Translations under genes and position numbers: made by a program
DNA from: an uncultured Eubacteriales bacterium
GTDB lineage: Bacteria > Bacillota > Clostridia > Lachnospirales > Lachnospiraceae
Reading direction: 5' to 3'
DNA length: 6,168 nucleotides
Assembly: GCA_949286775.1 (NCBI GenBank)
Contig: CASEDW010000095.1
Span: 1 to 6,168, forward strand
Notes under the pieces: generated by a model
The model's input: the letters and a program-made list of their open reading frames with translations, nothing else
The model's database searches: none
What the model was told of the DNA's origin: nothing
Shown here: piece after piece, positions 1 through 5,406 of the stretch
How the letters are laid out: the number at the start of each line of letters is the position of its first letter
Numbering within the stretch: the first letter of the stretch is position 1

Positions 1-174
1 GAGGACATATTATCTCAGATAAATGCAGCGAAGTCGGCCTTAAATAAGGCAGGTCAGGTTGTGCTCGAAGGGCATATAAAACACTGTGTCCGTGACGGAA
101 TTGAACATGGCGATGCGGACGCGACGATAGAGAAATTCACTAAAGCAGTAGAACGCTTCGCGAATATGCAGTAA
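1..174 (+). CDS. csoR: CsoR-family copper-sensing repressor, C-terminal 57 residues (5' end outside window)
   Basis: This reading frame is open at the left edge and ends at TAA 172-174. The visible part begins EDILSQINAAKSALNKAG and continues to EGHIKHC, which is the core of the all-helical CsoR/RcnR/FrmR (DUF156) family. Aligned by eye to CsoR, the visible His25 and Cys29 (H-x3-C) fall at the Cu(I)-ligand positions His61 and Cys65. The third ligand, Cys36, would lie just before the first visible codon, so it cannot be checked. His plus Cys argues for a copper (or InrS-like nickel) sensor. RcnR would have a second His at the Cys position, and the persulfide sensor CstR lacks the His. In this family apo-protein binds DNA and metal binding releases it. 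A terminator follows directly. Matching operators lie upstream of the ATPase at 3401, making it the likely target. Family is near certain; copper specificity is probable. Confidence 0.85.
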   Translation, partial: EDILSQINAAKSALNKAGQVVLEGHIKHCVRDGIEHGDADATIEKFTKAVERFANMQ

Positions 175-185
175 AAATAGTTTCA

Positions 186-213
186 GCAGTCATTAAGACT
201 GCCGGCTTTTTTT
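186..213 (+). terminator. Rho-independent terminator after csoR
   Basis: A 6-bp stem, GCAGTC (186-191) and GACTGC (197-202), encloses the 5-nt loop ATTAA. After a short CGGC spacer come seven T residues (207-213). It starts 12 nt after the csoR stop codon and 11 bp before the next promoter, so it separates csoR from the DUF3793 operon. The stem is short but the position and U-tract are convincing. Confidence 0.75.
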
Positions 214-223
214 CTATATTCTA

Positions 224-252
224 TTGACAAAGCACGAAATGTGAATTATTAT
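224..252 (+). promoter_or_regulatory. Sigma-A-type promoter of the DUF3793-flavodoxin operon
   Basis: A perfect -35 TTGACA (224-229) and a -10 TATTAT (247-252) are separated by exactly 17 bp. The predicted transcript start is near 259, giving an untranslated leader of about 174 nt before the ATG at 433. A 16-bp dyad begins at the predicted start site, so a strong promoter held down by a repressor is the simplest reading. Confidence 0.8.
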
Positions 253-259
253 GTAGTCA

Positions 260-275
260 GTTAGCAGCTGCTAAC
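260..275. promoter_or_regulatory. Candidate operator 1, perfect palindrome GTTAG-N6-CTAAC
   Basis: GTTAGCAGCTGCTAAC is a perfect 16-bp palindrome starting 8 bp after the -10 box, i.e. over the predicted transcription start. The outer halves GTTAG/CTAAC recur with identical spacing at 385-400. The half-site resembles the core of DtxR/IdeR-type iron boxes, which contain GTTAG and CTAAC in inverted arrangement, but the spacing here (6 nt) is wider. A metal-dependent repressor of that superfamily is an inference; binding of some dimeric regulator is well supported by position and symmetry. Confidence 0.65.
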
Positions 276-390
276 CGATTGTATGATTATGATACCCCAT
301 TGATAACAAAGAGAAACTTTATTGAAAAACGTCCTCAATTGATTGCTAATTAAAACCGGTTGCACTGATTAATTTTCTACATCGGTTAGC
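270..390. repeat. 10-bp inverted repeat spanning the operon leader
   Basis: GCTAACCGAT at 270-279 is the exact reverse complement of ATCGGTTAGC at 381-390. Each copy overlaps one half of the two GTTAG-N6-CTAAC dyads. In the RNA leader the pair could close a roughly 100-nt loop; in DNA it extends the similarity of operator halves to CGGTTAG. Apart from this and the small palindrome AACCGGTT (354-361), nothing recognisable, including no riboswitch I know, is seen in this leader. Confidence 0.5.
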
Positions 391-400
391 CAAGACTAAC
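385..400. promoter_or_regulatory. Candidate operator 2, GTTAG-N6-CTAAC
   Basis: GTTAGCCAAGACTAAC keeps the same 5-bp arms and 6-nt spacing as the site at 260-275, but its centre is not symmetric. The two centres are 125 bp apart. It lies in the leader, 32 nt before the DUF3793 start codon. No good promoter is visible at it: TATATT at 401-406 lacks a matching -35. It may be a second repressor site acting by roadblock or looping. Confidence 0.55.
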
Positions 401-432
401 TATATTGTTTATACGGTCTGAATGGAGGTTAT

Positions 433-984
433 ATGTCTGAGGATTTAATAATTCGCTATTGTTCACCTACACTGGCTGGAATTAAAACCGGCAATCTTTT
501 TTCATGCGCCTGTCCATGCAAAAAAGAACTTACAAAAGCTTTATCCGAATTAAACATGAAATTAGTTCCCAAAGGAATCCGCGCGCTTCCGCTTAAGATT
601 TCCAAAGAACGTGCGTTGATCTATATATACCGTCCAAACGCGCTCAAAATTGATTTGGAAAATCAGAATGCTAAAGAACTTCTATTGCAATACGGATACA
701 TCACGGAAAATCTGAGCGCCTGTGTAACACATCTGATACACCGCCTCTGTTCCATGGATGAATTTCCTCATGAGATCGGTTTGTTCTTAAGTTATCCTCC
801 GGAGGATGTTCGCGGATTTATCAGCAATAAAGCCCGCAACCAGAAGTGTATAGGATGCTGGAAAGTATATGGAAATGAAAAAGAAGCGAAAATTACATTT
901 GAAAAATATGATCTTTGCAGCAAAATTTATTTTCAACACTGGAAACAGGGGAAAACCATCGAACAGCTTACAGTAGCTGTCTGA
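433..984 (+). CDS. DUF3793 family protein, function unknown
   Basis: 183 residues, full length for the family. The start ATG at 433 follows GGAGG (424-428) with a rather short 4-nt gap. I recognise the DUF3793 pattern: an N-terminal YCSPTLAGIKTGNLFSC block (residues 9-25), a middle IYIYRP segment (63-68), the signature FPHEIGLFLSYPPEDVRGF (111-129), CIGCWKVYG (139-147) and a terminal IEQLTVAV. No signal peptide or membrane segment is seen, so it should be cytoplasmic. It is cysteine-rich, with nine Cys including C25-A-C-P-C29 and C139-x2-C142, which might bind metal or act in redox chemistry; that is inference. The flavodoxin gene begins 39 nt after its stop, with no terminator between, so the two are almost certainly cotranscribed. 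From memory, DUF3793 genes often sit beside flavodoxin or ferrous-iron genes in Clostridia, suggesting a role in iron limitation or flavodoxin use. No biochemical function is known to me. Confidence 0.85.
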   Translation: MSEDLIIRYCSPTLAGIKTGNLFSCACPCKKELTKALSELNMKLVPKGIRALPLKISKERALIYIYRPNALKIDLENQNAKELLLQYGYITENLSACVTHLIHRLCSMDEFPHEIGLFLSYPPEDVRGFISNKARNQKCIGCWKVYGNEKEAKITFEKYDLCSKIYFQHWKQGKTIEQLTVAV

Positions 985-1023
985 TGTTTCAATATAAATA
1001 ATCAAGAAAGGAATTTATGTATT

Positions 1024-1446
1024 ATGAGCAAAATTGCAGTTGTTTATTGGAGCGGTACAGGCAATACAGAAGCGATGGCGCATGCAGTTGCCGAAGGGAT
1101 AAAGGAAAAAGCAGCTGACGCGACTCTTTTTACTGCCTCTGAATTTACAGCGGATCAGATTAACAATTATGACGCCATTGCATTTGGCTGTCCTTCCATG
1201 GGCGCTGAAGAACTTGAAGAAAGCGAGTTTGAACCGATGTTTGCATCATGTGAAAACTATTTGAGTAATAAGAATATAGCTCTGTTCGGCTCTTATGGAT
1301 GGGGTGGCGGAGAGTGGATGCGATCATGGGAAGAGCGCTGCCTGGCTGACGGCGCGAATATTGTCTGTGACAGTGTTATTTGCAACGACGCTCCGGATAG
1401 CGAAGCTTTATCTGAGTGCCGCGCTCTTGGAGCGTCATTAGTTTAA
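1024..1446 (+). CDS. Short-chain flavodoxin
   Basis: 140 residues, the usual size of clostridial short-chain flavodoxins (about 138). This cytoplasmic FMN electron carrier substitutes for ferredoxin when iron is scarce. Visible features are the beta-1 strand and phosphate-binding loop VVYWSGTGNTE (residues 6-16), the 50s FMN loop CPSMGAEELEES (56-67), and the 90s loop GSYGWGGGEWM (89-99). The Trp at 93 is placed to stack on the isoalloxazine ring. The overall match to the Clostridium beijerinckii type is strong. One difference is Ala61, where the clostridial protein has Asp in the Met-Gly-Asp turn that tunes FMN potential. The start at 1024 has AAAGGA (1007-1012) 11 nt upstream, a long gap; the nearer ATG at 1017 is out of frame and soon stops. 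It is the second gene of the DUF3793 operon and ends before a strong hairpin. Confidence 0.95.
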   Translation: MSKIAVVYWSGTGNTEAMAHAVAEGIKEKAADATLFTASEFTADQINNYDAIAFGCPSMGAEELEESEFEPMFASCENYLSNKNIALFGSYGWGGGEWMRSWEERCLADGANIVCDSVICNDAPDSEALSECRALGASLV

Positions 1447-1486
1447 ATCACATTAAAATATTTCTCTTTCTACTTTATATTTAACT

Positions 1487-1539
1487 TGAATACCCTGCAA
1501 ATTTTGAAACTTGATAAATCAAACTTTGCAGGGTATTTA
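1487..1539. terminator. Convergent (probably bidirectional) terminator between flavodoxin and ATPase
   Basis: AATACCCTGCAAA (1489-1501) pairs perfectly with TTTGCAGGGTATT (1525-1537). A G-T and a T-A pair extend the base outward, and TTTGA (1503-1507) with TCAAA (1519-1523) extends it inward after one mismatch, leaving an 11-nt loop. It lies 40 nt after the flavodoxin stop, and its base is 2 nt from the ATPase stop (1542-1544). The forward side is followed by T-rich but interrupted sequence; the reverse side has only a weak U-tract. Termination in the forward direction is the stronger prediction. Confidence 0.7.
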
Positions 1540-1541
1540 TA

Positions 1542-3401
1542 TTATTTCTTTTTCCATGTCAGCAGCAATGCTGAATTTATGATAACCAGCACTGATCCCG
1601 CGTTGTGCACTAATGCTCCCACCACAGGATTCAAAATTCCCGATATGGCAAGCGCGATAGCTAAAAAATTAAGCGACATCGAAAATGTTAAATTCATCTT
1701 TATGGTAGTCATCATTCTTTTAGAAAGCGACATCAAATGCGGAAGTTTTCGTATTTCATCGTCAACAAGGGCTATATCCGCTGCCTCTACTGCAATATCA
1801 CTTCCGACAGAGCCCATTGCTATACCTACATCTGCTTTCTTTAATGCCGGGGCGTCATTTATTCCGTCTCCGATCATACATACCGCATCACCGTTTTTCT
1901 GATAAACGCCAATATATGTTAATTTATCCTCCGGCAGACAATTAGCATGTACTTCGCTGATTCCAAGTCTTTCAGCAATAGCATACGCGGCATTTTTATT
2001 ATCTCCCGTCAAAAGCACGGGCTCAATACCGATAGTATTAAGAGATGATATCATATCAATGCTTTCATCTCTTATGGTATCAGAAAGCACGAGGTAACCT
2101 GCAAGAATATCTTCTACTTCTATATAGATCACGGTGCATCCTTCATTAAGATAATCTGTTGTTTCAGCGATAATCTCCTTTGAAACATTTATTTCACCAA
2201 TGAGCTTTAAATTTCCGGCTTTTACAAGTTTTCCATTGACTTTCGCGGTAACACCTTCACCGAGAATCATTTTAAAATCTTCACATACAGCAGGTTTTTT
2301 TCCGTAACTGCGCACGACAGCTTTTCCAAGAGGATGTTCGCTCAATTGTTCGGCCGCAGCCGCGAATGAATATACTTCATCTTCTGTATATTCCGACACG
2401 GATCTTACAACGATTATTTTTGGGGTGCCATATGTAAGAGTTCCGGTTTTATCAAACGTAACCTTTGTGACTTTCGAAAGTCTTTCCAGCGCATCTCCTT
2501 CCCGAACTAAAAATCCATGTTTTGTAGCGTTTCCTATAGCTGCCATTATTGCTGTAGGAGTCGCCAATACCAGAGCGCAGGGACAAAAGACAACAAGAAT
2601 TGTAACTGATCTTATTATTTCTCCTGTAACTGCCCATGTGACAGCCGCTGCTAAAAGAGCTATAACTACGATCCACGTAGCCCATCTGTCCGCAATACCG
2701 ACGATTTTCGCCTTTCCTGCGTCGGCCGACTGTACCAGTTTTATCATTCGCTGTATAGAACTGTCTTCTCCAACCTTTGTCGCGCTCATTTCAAAAGCAC
2801 CGAACTGATTTACTGTTCCTGAGGATACTTCATCGCCTGATGTTTTATCAACCGGGAGCGACTCTCCTGTCATTACTGCCTGGTTTATGGACGTCGACCC
2901 TGAAATGATAATTCCATCTACAGGTACTGTTTCCCCCGGCAAAACCCTGATTGTATCGCCGACTTTAACCTGTTCGGCCGGGATTATTATCTCCGAATCT
3001 TTATTGATTACTCTGGCTGTCTGAGGAGTCAGATGTACAAGTTTTTCGATTCCTGCCCTTGCCTTCGCGACAGTAAGATCCTCCAGCAGCGAACCCAGCT
3101 GCATGATAAAAGCAACTTCACCGGCAGCGAAATCCTCGCCTATACAGATCGAAGCAATGAGAGCCAACGATACCAGTACGTCAGCTTTTATATCAAAAGC
3201 AGTAATAAGTCCGATCAGCGCTTCGATTATGATAGGAATTCCGCAAAGAATGATGGCAGCCCAGGCAGCATCAAACTGCAGCGGTATCAGATCAAAAAGA
3301 CTGATAATAAGAGAAAGCCCTCCTATCACAAGAAATACTATATCTTTTTTGATTCCGCCGAGTTCCATGAAATCTTCTATTTTTTCAATTATTTTTTTCA
3401 T
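1542..3401 (-). CDS. Heavy-metal-exporting P1B-type ATPase (copA/cadA-like), CPC motif, no N-terminal HMA domain
   Basis: 619 residues. The start ATG (3401-3399) follows AAAGAGG with a 6-nt gap. This membrane pump couples ATP hydrolysis to metal export. Motifs in order: actuator TGES (178-181), membrane metal site CPC (273-275), phosphorylation site DKTGT with Asp317, the P1B-specific HP motif SEHPLG (354-359), nucleotide-domain GEG (381-383), TGDN (465-468) and hinge GDGINDAP (511-518). Hydrophobic segments near 20-38, 47-68, 74-107, 242-275 and 573-613 fit the P1B layout. There is no HMA domain or Cys/Met/His-rich tail, so the protein is shorter than most CopA or CadA. The final membrane segment reads LVHNAGSVLVIINS (597-610). 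It has neither the Met/Ser signature expected of CopA nor the Asp of ZntA/CadA. Two CsoR-type boxes over its promoter favour Cu(I), but specificity is open. It is monocistronic and convergent with flavodoxin. Confidence 0.93.
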   Translation of the reverse strand: MKKIIEKIEDFMELGGIKKDIVFLVIGGLSLIISLFDLIPLQFDAAWAAIILCGIPIIIEALIGLITAFDIKADVLVSLALIASICIGEDFAAGEVAFIMQLGSLLEDLTVAKARAGIEKLVHLTPQTARVINKDSEIIIPAEQVKVGDTIRVLPGETVPVDGIIISGSTSINQAVMTGESLPVDKTSGDEVSSGTVNQFGAFEMSATKVGEDSSIQRMIKLVQSADAGKAKIVGIADRWATWIVVIALLAAAVTWAVTGEIIRSVTILVVFCPCALVLATPTAIMAAIGNATKHGFLVREGDALERLSKVTKVTFDKTGTLTYGTPKIIVVRSVSEYTEDEVYSFAAAAEQLSEHPLGKAVVRSYGKKPAVCEDFKMILGEGVTAKVNGKLVKAGNLKLIGEINVSKEIIAETTDYLNEGCTVIYIEVEDILAGYLVLSDTIRDESIDMISSLNTIGIEPVLLTGDNKNAAYAIAERLGISEVHANCLPEDKLTYIGVYQKNGDAVCMIGDGINDAPALKKADVGIAMGSVGSDIAVEAADIALVDDEIRKLPHLMSLSKRMMTTIKMNLTFSMSLNFLAIALAISGILNPVVGALVHNAGSVLVIINSALLLTWKKK

Positions 3402-3415
3402 AACATGCCTCTTTC

Positions 3416-3433
3416 TATACCCATAGGGGTACG
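3416..3433. promoter_or_regulatory. CsoR-type operator A (TACCC-N4-GGGTA)
   Basis: TACCCATAGGGGTA (3418-3431) has 5-bp inverted arms around ATAG and resembles the known CsoR operator of Bacillus copZA (TACCC then G-run TA). On the reverse strand it covers about +1 to +17 of the ATPase transcript, so bound repressor would block initiation or early elongation. Its centre is 25 bp from operator B. Confidence 0.75.
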
Positions 3434-3438
3434 CCTAT

Positions 3439-3467
3439 ACTATACCCCCATGGGTATAAACTGTCAA
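3439..3467 (-). promoter_or_regulatory. Promoter of the P-type ATPase gene
   Basis: Read on the reverse strand, -35 TTGACA (3467-3462) and -10 TATAGT (3444-3439) are separated by 17 bp. The predicted start is near 3432, about 30 nt before the ATG. Operator B occupies the spacer and operator A the start region, so the promoter should be off without inducing metal. Confidence 0.82.
3441..3458. promoter_or_regulatory. CsoR-type operator B (TATACCC-N4-GGGTATA)
   Basis: TATACCCCCATGGGTATA is a dyad with perfect 7-bp arms (3441-3447 and 3452-3458), the stronger of the two boxes. It fills most of the ATPase promoter spacer and overlaps four bases of the -10 element, the classic place for a CsoR operator. 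It shares the TACCC-N4-GGGTA core with operator A. The likely ligand is the CsoR encoded at 1-174, released on Cu(I) binding. Confidence 0.8.
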
Positions 3468-3521
3468 GGCATATAAAAAGTCATCTTTTCCGGTGTTTTA
3501 TATTATTGTACCTTATTTTTC

Positions 3522-3550
3522 TTGACAATATCGAGTATCGATATTATACT
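3522..3550 (+). promoter_or_regulatory. Promoter of the DUF2812-PadR operon
   Basis: A perfect -35 TTGACA (3522-3527) and a -10 TATACT (3545-3550) are separated by 17 bp, with the start predicted near 3557. The whole spacer is one arm of an inverted repeat, so RNA polymerase and the regulator must compete for the same DNA. Confidence 0.82.
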
Positions 3551-3576
3551 TAAAGTAGAAATATCGATACTCGATA
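3529..3576. promoter_or_regulatory. Perfect 17-bp inverted repeat bracketing the -10 region, probable PadR operator
   Basis: TATCGAGTATCGATATT (3529-3545) is the exact reverse complement of AATATCGATACTCGATA (3560-3576), with 14 nt between. Each arm itself holds TATCGA-type repeats at 7-bp period and the small palindrome TATCGATA (3536-3543 and 3562-3569). One arm fills the promoter spacer and the other covers about +4 to +20. PadR proteins typically bind such dyads at their own promoters, so autorepression by the PadR at 4985 is the natural inference. An RNA hairpin is ruled out as the main role because the left arm lies upstream of the transcript start. Confidence 0.7.
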
Positions 3577-3611
3577 ATTGCCGTATTTAGAGCAGTAAGG
3601 AGGCGGCTGTT

Positions 3612-4952
3612 ATGAAGAGAGAGAAAAAAGAAGTACGAAATGGTAAAGTACGCCGGGTGTTTCGAGATTACGGATATACGGAGTGTGAACGTTTTGCCGA
3701 ATATCTTCATGAGATGTCGCTTAAGGGATGGCATTTCATAAAATGGAAGATGGGGCTTGTATTTGAAAAAGGCGATCCTGAGGACATTACATACTGTGTT
3801 GAAGTATTTCCAAAGGGAAGTGAAATGGATCTGAAGCCGGGTGACGAGGCTGAGGAATACGCTGAATACTGCAAAGAAGCAGGCTGGGAACTGATCGACG
3901 GAAAGAGGAGATTCTGTATTTTTCGACGCATTAAACCGGATGTGCCTCCGATCGTTACGCAGGAGGAGCGTCTTGAAAATATTCGAAAGGCGGAGAATAG
4001 AGAATTTATCTGGGGCGTGCCAATTTTTGTGTTTTTGGTGATACAATACTGGTTTGATATACTGGTGCCGTTTGGAACCAATTTTGTAAATTTGATTTTT
4101 AACCCGCCAAGGTTGTGGATCCTTCTTTGCGTAACATTGATGCTTGCCGTAAAGATTCTGAGATATGTCCAGGTACAGATTTGGGTATCCCGCGGCAGAA
4201 GGCTGCTTCAGGAAGGAAAGCTGATTTCTTATGACAGACAGCCGATTCGAAAAATGTGGGAATGGATCATTTGGATTCTGATGATGGCAGGAGCAGTGGG
4301 ATTGCTTCTGTGGGGAAACATGTCGGAGGCGGTCTTGATATCAACACCTATTGCATTGATTATACTGGTTATGTATGCGGTGATTTATTGGGTGCGTCCT
4401 TCACGGGAGACAAACTGGTGGGTTCAGACCGGATTTGGATTTGGAATTATATTAATTATGATAATTGCAGTATTTGCAGTCATATTTAAAGAAAGAGAGC
4501 CTGCTGAAAACCGAGAAGTCCTTGAGCAGCTTCCGCTTACCCAGGAAGACTATCGCGAAATTGATGGGGAGCTTGACTTTGCGGAATGTGTTGTTCAGGG
4601 ATCTATATTTGGAAACTATTTGTATGGAAAAGCAACTTGGATTGATGAAAATGAAAAAAGCGATACGCTTACATATCAAATTTATCGGTCTGAATTTCCA
4701 TGGGTTCTTAATAAGATTTGGAAAACCCAGGCTAATTCCGGTTATTATATAAATACCAAAGAGACAGATCCTAAGCCCTGGGGAGCGCTGGAAGTGCGGA
4801 AATATACAAATTGGGGGAATTTAATTGTCTGCGCCCGGTATGAAGACGCGCTGCTGTTCTTCTTTACAGACACGCCGCCGGAAGAAGACATTACAGAATT
4901 AATTATTGAAAAACTGGATCTTGATTCATATAGAGGATCATTTGCCGGGTAA
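3612..4952 (+). CDS. DUF2812 membrane protein with five TM segments and a putative extracytoplasmic C-terminal domain
   Basis: 446 residues. The start is secured by a perfect AAGGAGG (3597-3603) 8 nt upstream. The N-terminal part (about 15-110) matches DUF2812: FRDYGYTECERFAEYLHEMSLKGW (17-40, in part), then a Tyr/Phe-rich stretch and EYCKEAGWELI (85-95) with a Cys-Phe-Arg-rich end. Hydrophobic segments follow at about 134-154, 167-184, 216-234, 240-261 and 273-292. The basic loop 181-214 and the basic N-terminus point inward. With five segments, residues 293-446 would face outside: an acidic, Trp/Tyr-rich region I do not recognise. DUF2812 proteins are known mainly as neighbours of PadR repressors, and here padR follows after 32 nt in the same transcript. 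A sensor or transport role linked to PadR is inference only; no catalytic motif is seen. Confidence 0.85.
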   Translation: MKREKKEVRNGKVRRVFRDYGYTECERFAEYLHEMSLKGWHFIKWKMGLVFEKGDPEDITYCVEVFPKGSEMDLKPGDEAEEYAEYCKEAGWELIDGKRRFCIFRRIKPDVPPIVTQEERLENIRKAENREFIWGVPIFVFLVIQYWFDILVPFGTNFVNLIFNPPRLWILLCVTLMLAVKILRYVQVQIWVSRGRRLLQEGKLISYDRQPIRKMWEWIIWILMMAGAVGLLLWGNMSEAVLISTPIALIILVMYAVIYWVRPSRETNWWVQTGFGFGIILIMIIAVFAVIFKEREPAENREVLEQLPLTQEDYREIDGELDFAECVVQGSIFGNYLYGKATWIDENEKSDTLTYQIYRSEFPWVLNKIWKTQANSGYYINTKETDPKPWGALEVRKYTNWGNLIVCARYEDALLFFFTDTPPEEDITELIIEKLDLDSYRGSFAG

Positions 4953-4984
4953 TTCATAAATACGCTTGAATGAGAGGCGATCAG

Positions 4985-5299
4985 ATGGCAAGAGAACAAT
5001 TTCAGACATTGACTGAGCCGATGTATTATATCCTGCTTGCGCTGACACAGGAATGCTGCGGCGTTGATATCATGGAGCGAGTTCGGCAGATATCGGGCGG
5101 CAGGATTACGGTCGGACCGGGGACATTATACGCCATGTTGTCTAAGTTTGAGGAAAACTATGTTATAAAGAAAACTGCTGAGGAAGGCCGAAGAAAATCA
5201 TACATCATTACGGAAATAGGAATGCGGATGCTTAAAGAAGAGCATGAGCGGCTGAAAACTATGATCCGTGACGCGGAAAGTTTGAAAATAAACTTTTAA
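4985..5299 (+). CDS. PadR-family transcriptional repressor
   Basis: 104 residues when started at ATG 4985, which has AGAGG (4973-4977) 7 nt upstream. The in-frame ATG at 4970 has no ribosome site and would only add MRGDQ. The product begins MAREQFQTLTEPMYYILLAL, the standard PadR opening. Helix-turn-helix residues follow around CGVDIMERVRQIS, the recognition segment VGPGTLYAMLSKFEENYVI, and the wing with RRKSYIITEIGMRML. A charged C-terminal helix (KEEHERLKTMIRDAES) would provide dimerisation. The length is normal for the short PadR subfamily. It lies 32 nt after the DUF2812 gene with no terminator between, so it is cotranscribed. It probably represses the promoter at 3522 through the 17-bp inverted repeat. 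The effector is unknown, and the upstream membrane partner may influence it. Confidence 0.92.
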   Translation: MAREQFQTLTEPMYYILLALTQECCGVDIMERVRQISGGRITVGPGTLYAMLSKFEENYVIKKTAEEGRRKSYIITEIGMRMLKEEHERLKTMIRDAESLKINF

Positions 5300-5336
5300 A
5301 CAAACACTGATGACGCGCCGGGCGCGCCGGACAGAT

Positions 5337-5397
5337 AAAAAACGTTATAGACTATGACGCGATATGCTGCGCGTCACAGATCTATAGCGTTTTTTTT
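5337..5397. terminator. Bidirectional terminator between padR and the ZIP transporter gene
   Basis: The basal stem AAAAAACG (5337-5344) pairs with CGTTTTTT (5388-5395). It continues through a G-T pair to TATAGA/TCTATA (5346-5351 with 5381-5386). An internal loop then leads to the apical stem TGACGCG/CGCGTCA (5355-5361 with 5370-5376) closed by an 8-nt loop. The forward strand ends in eight T and the reverse strand in six, so it can stop padR transcription and ZIP transcription, whose stop codon lies 9 nt away. Confidence 0.85.
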
Positions 5398-5406
5398 AGA
5401 CAAAAT

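Noticed and set aside
354..361. Palindrome AACCGGTT in the DUF3793 leader
   Set aside because: Only 8 bp, not repeated in the region and not positioned at a promoter; likely chance.
253..432. Riboswitch in the DUF3793-flavodoxin leader
   Set aside because: No conserved core of a known class (for example FMN, cobalamin or NiCo) and no terminator or sequestered ribosome site is recognisable; paired protein operators explain the main signals better.
1486..1902. Forward open frame starting inside the convergent terminator
   Set aside because: It begins in the hairpin and then reads antisense through the ATPase 3' end; no ribosome site or recognisable domain.
2425..2808. Open frames on both strands (2425-2808 forward, 2452-2685 reverse) within the ATPase
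   Set aside because: Both overlap the catalytic core of the ATPase, whose motifs are all intact in one frame.
3033..3476. Forward open frames (3033-3476, 3103-3426) opposite the ATPase N-terminal region
   Set aside because: They are shadows of the ATPase gene. They have biased composition and no family resemblance, and one runs through the CsoR boxes.
3513..4046. Reverse-strand open frame of 177 codons opposite the start of the DUF2812 gene
   Set aside because: It runs antisense across a well-supported gene and the promoter, has no ribosome site I can see, and its product looks like low-complexity shadow coding.
4256..4752. Alternative-frame open reading frames inside the DUF2812 gene
   Set aside because: They are shadows of a continuous 446-codon gene with a strong ribosome site; no sign of a frameshift joining them.
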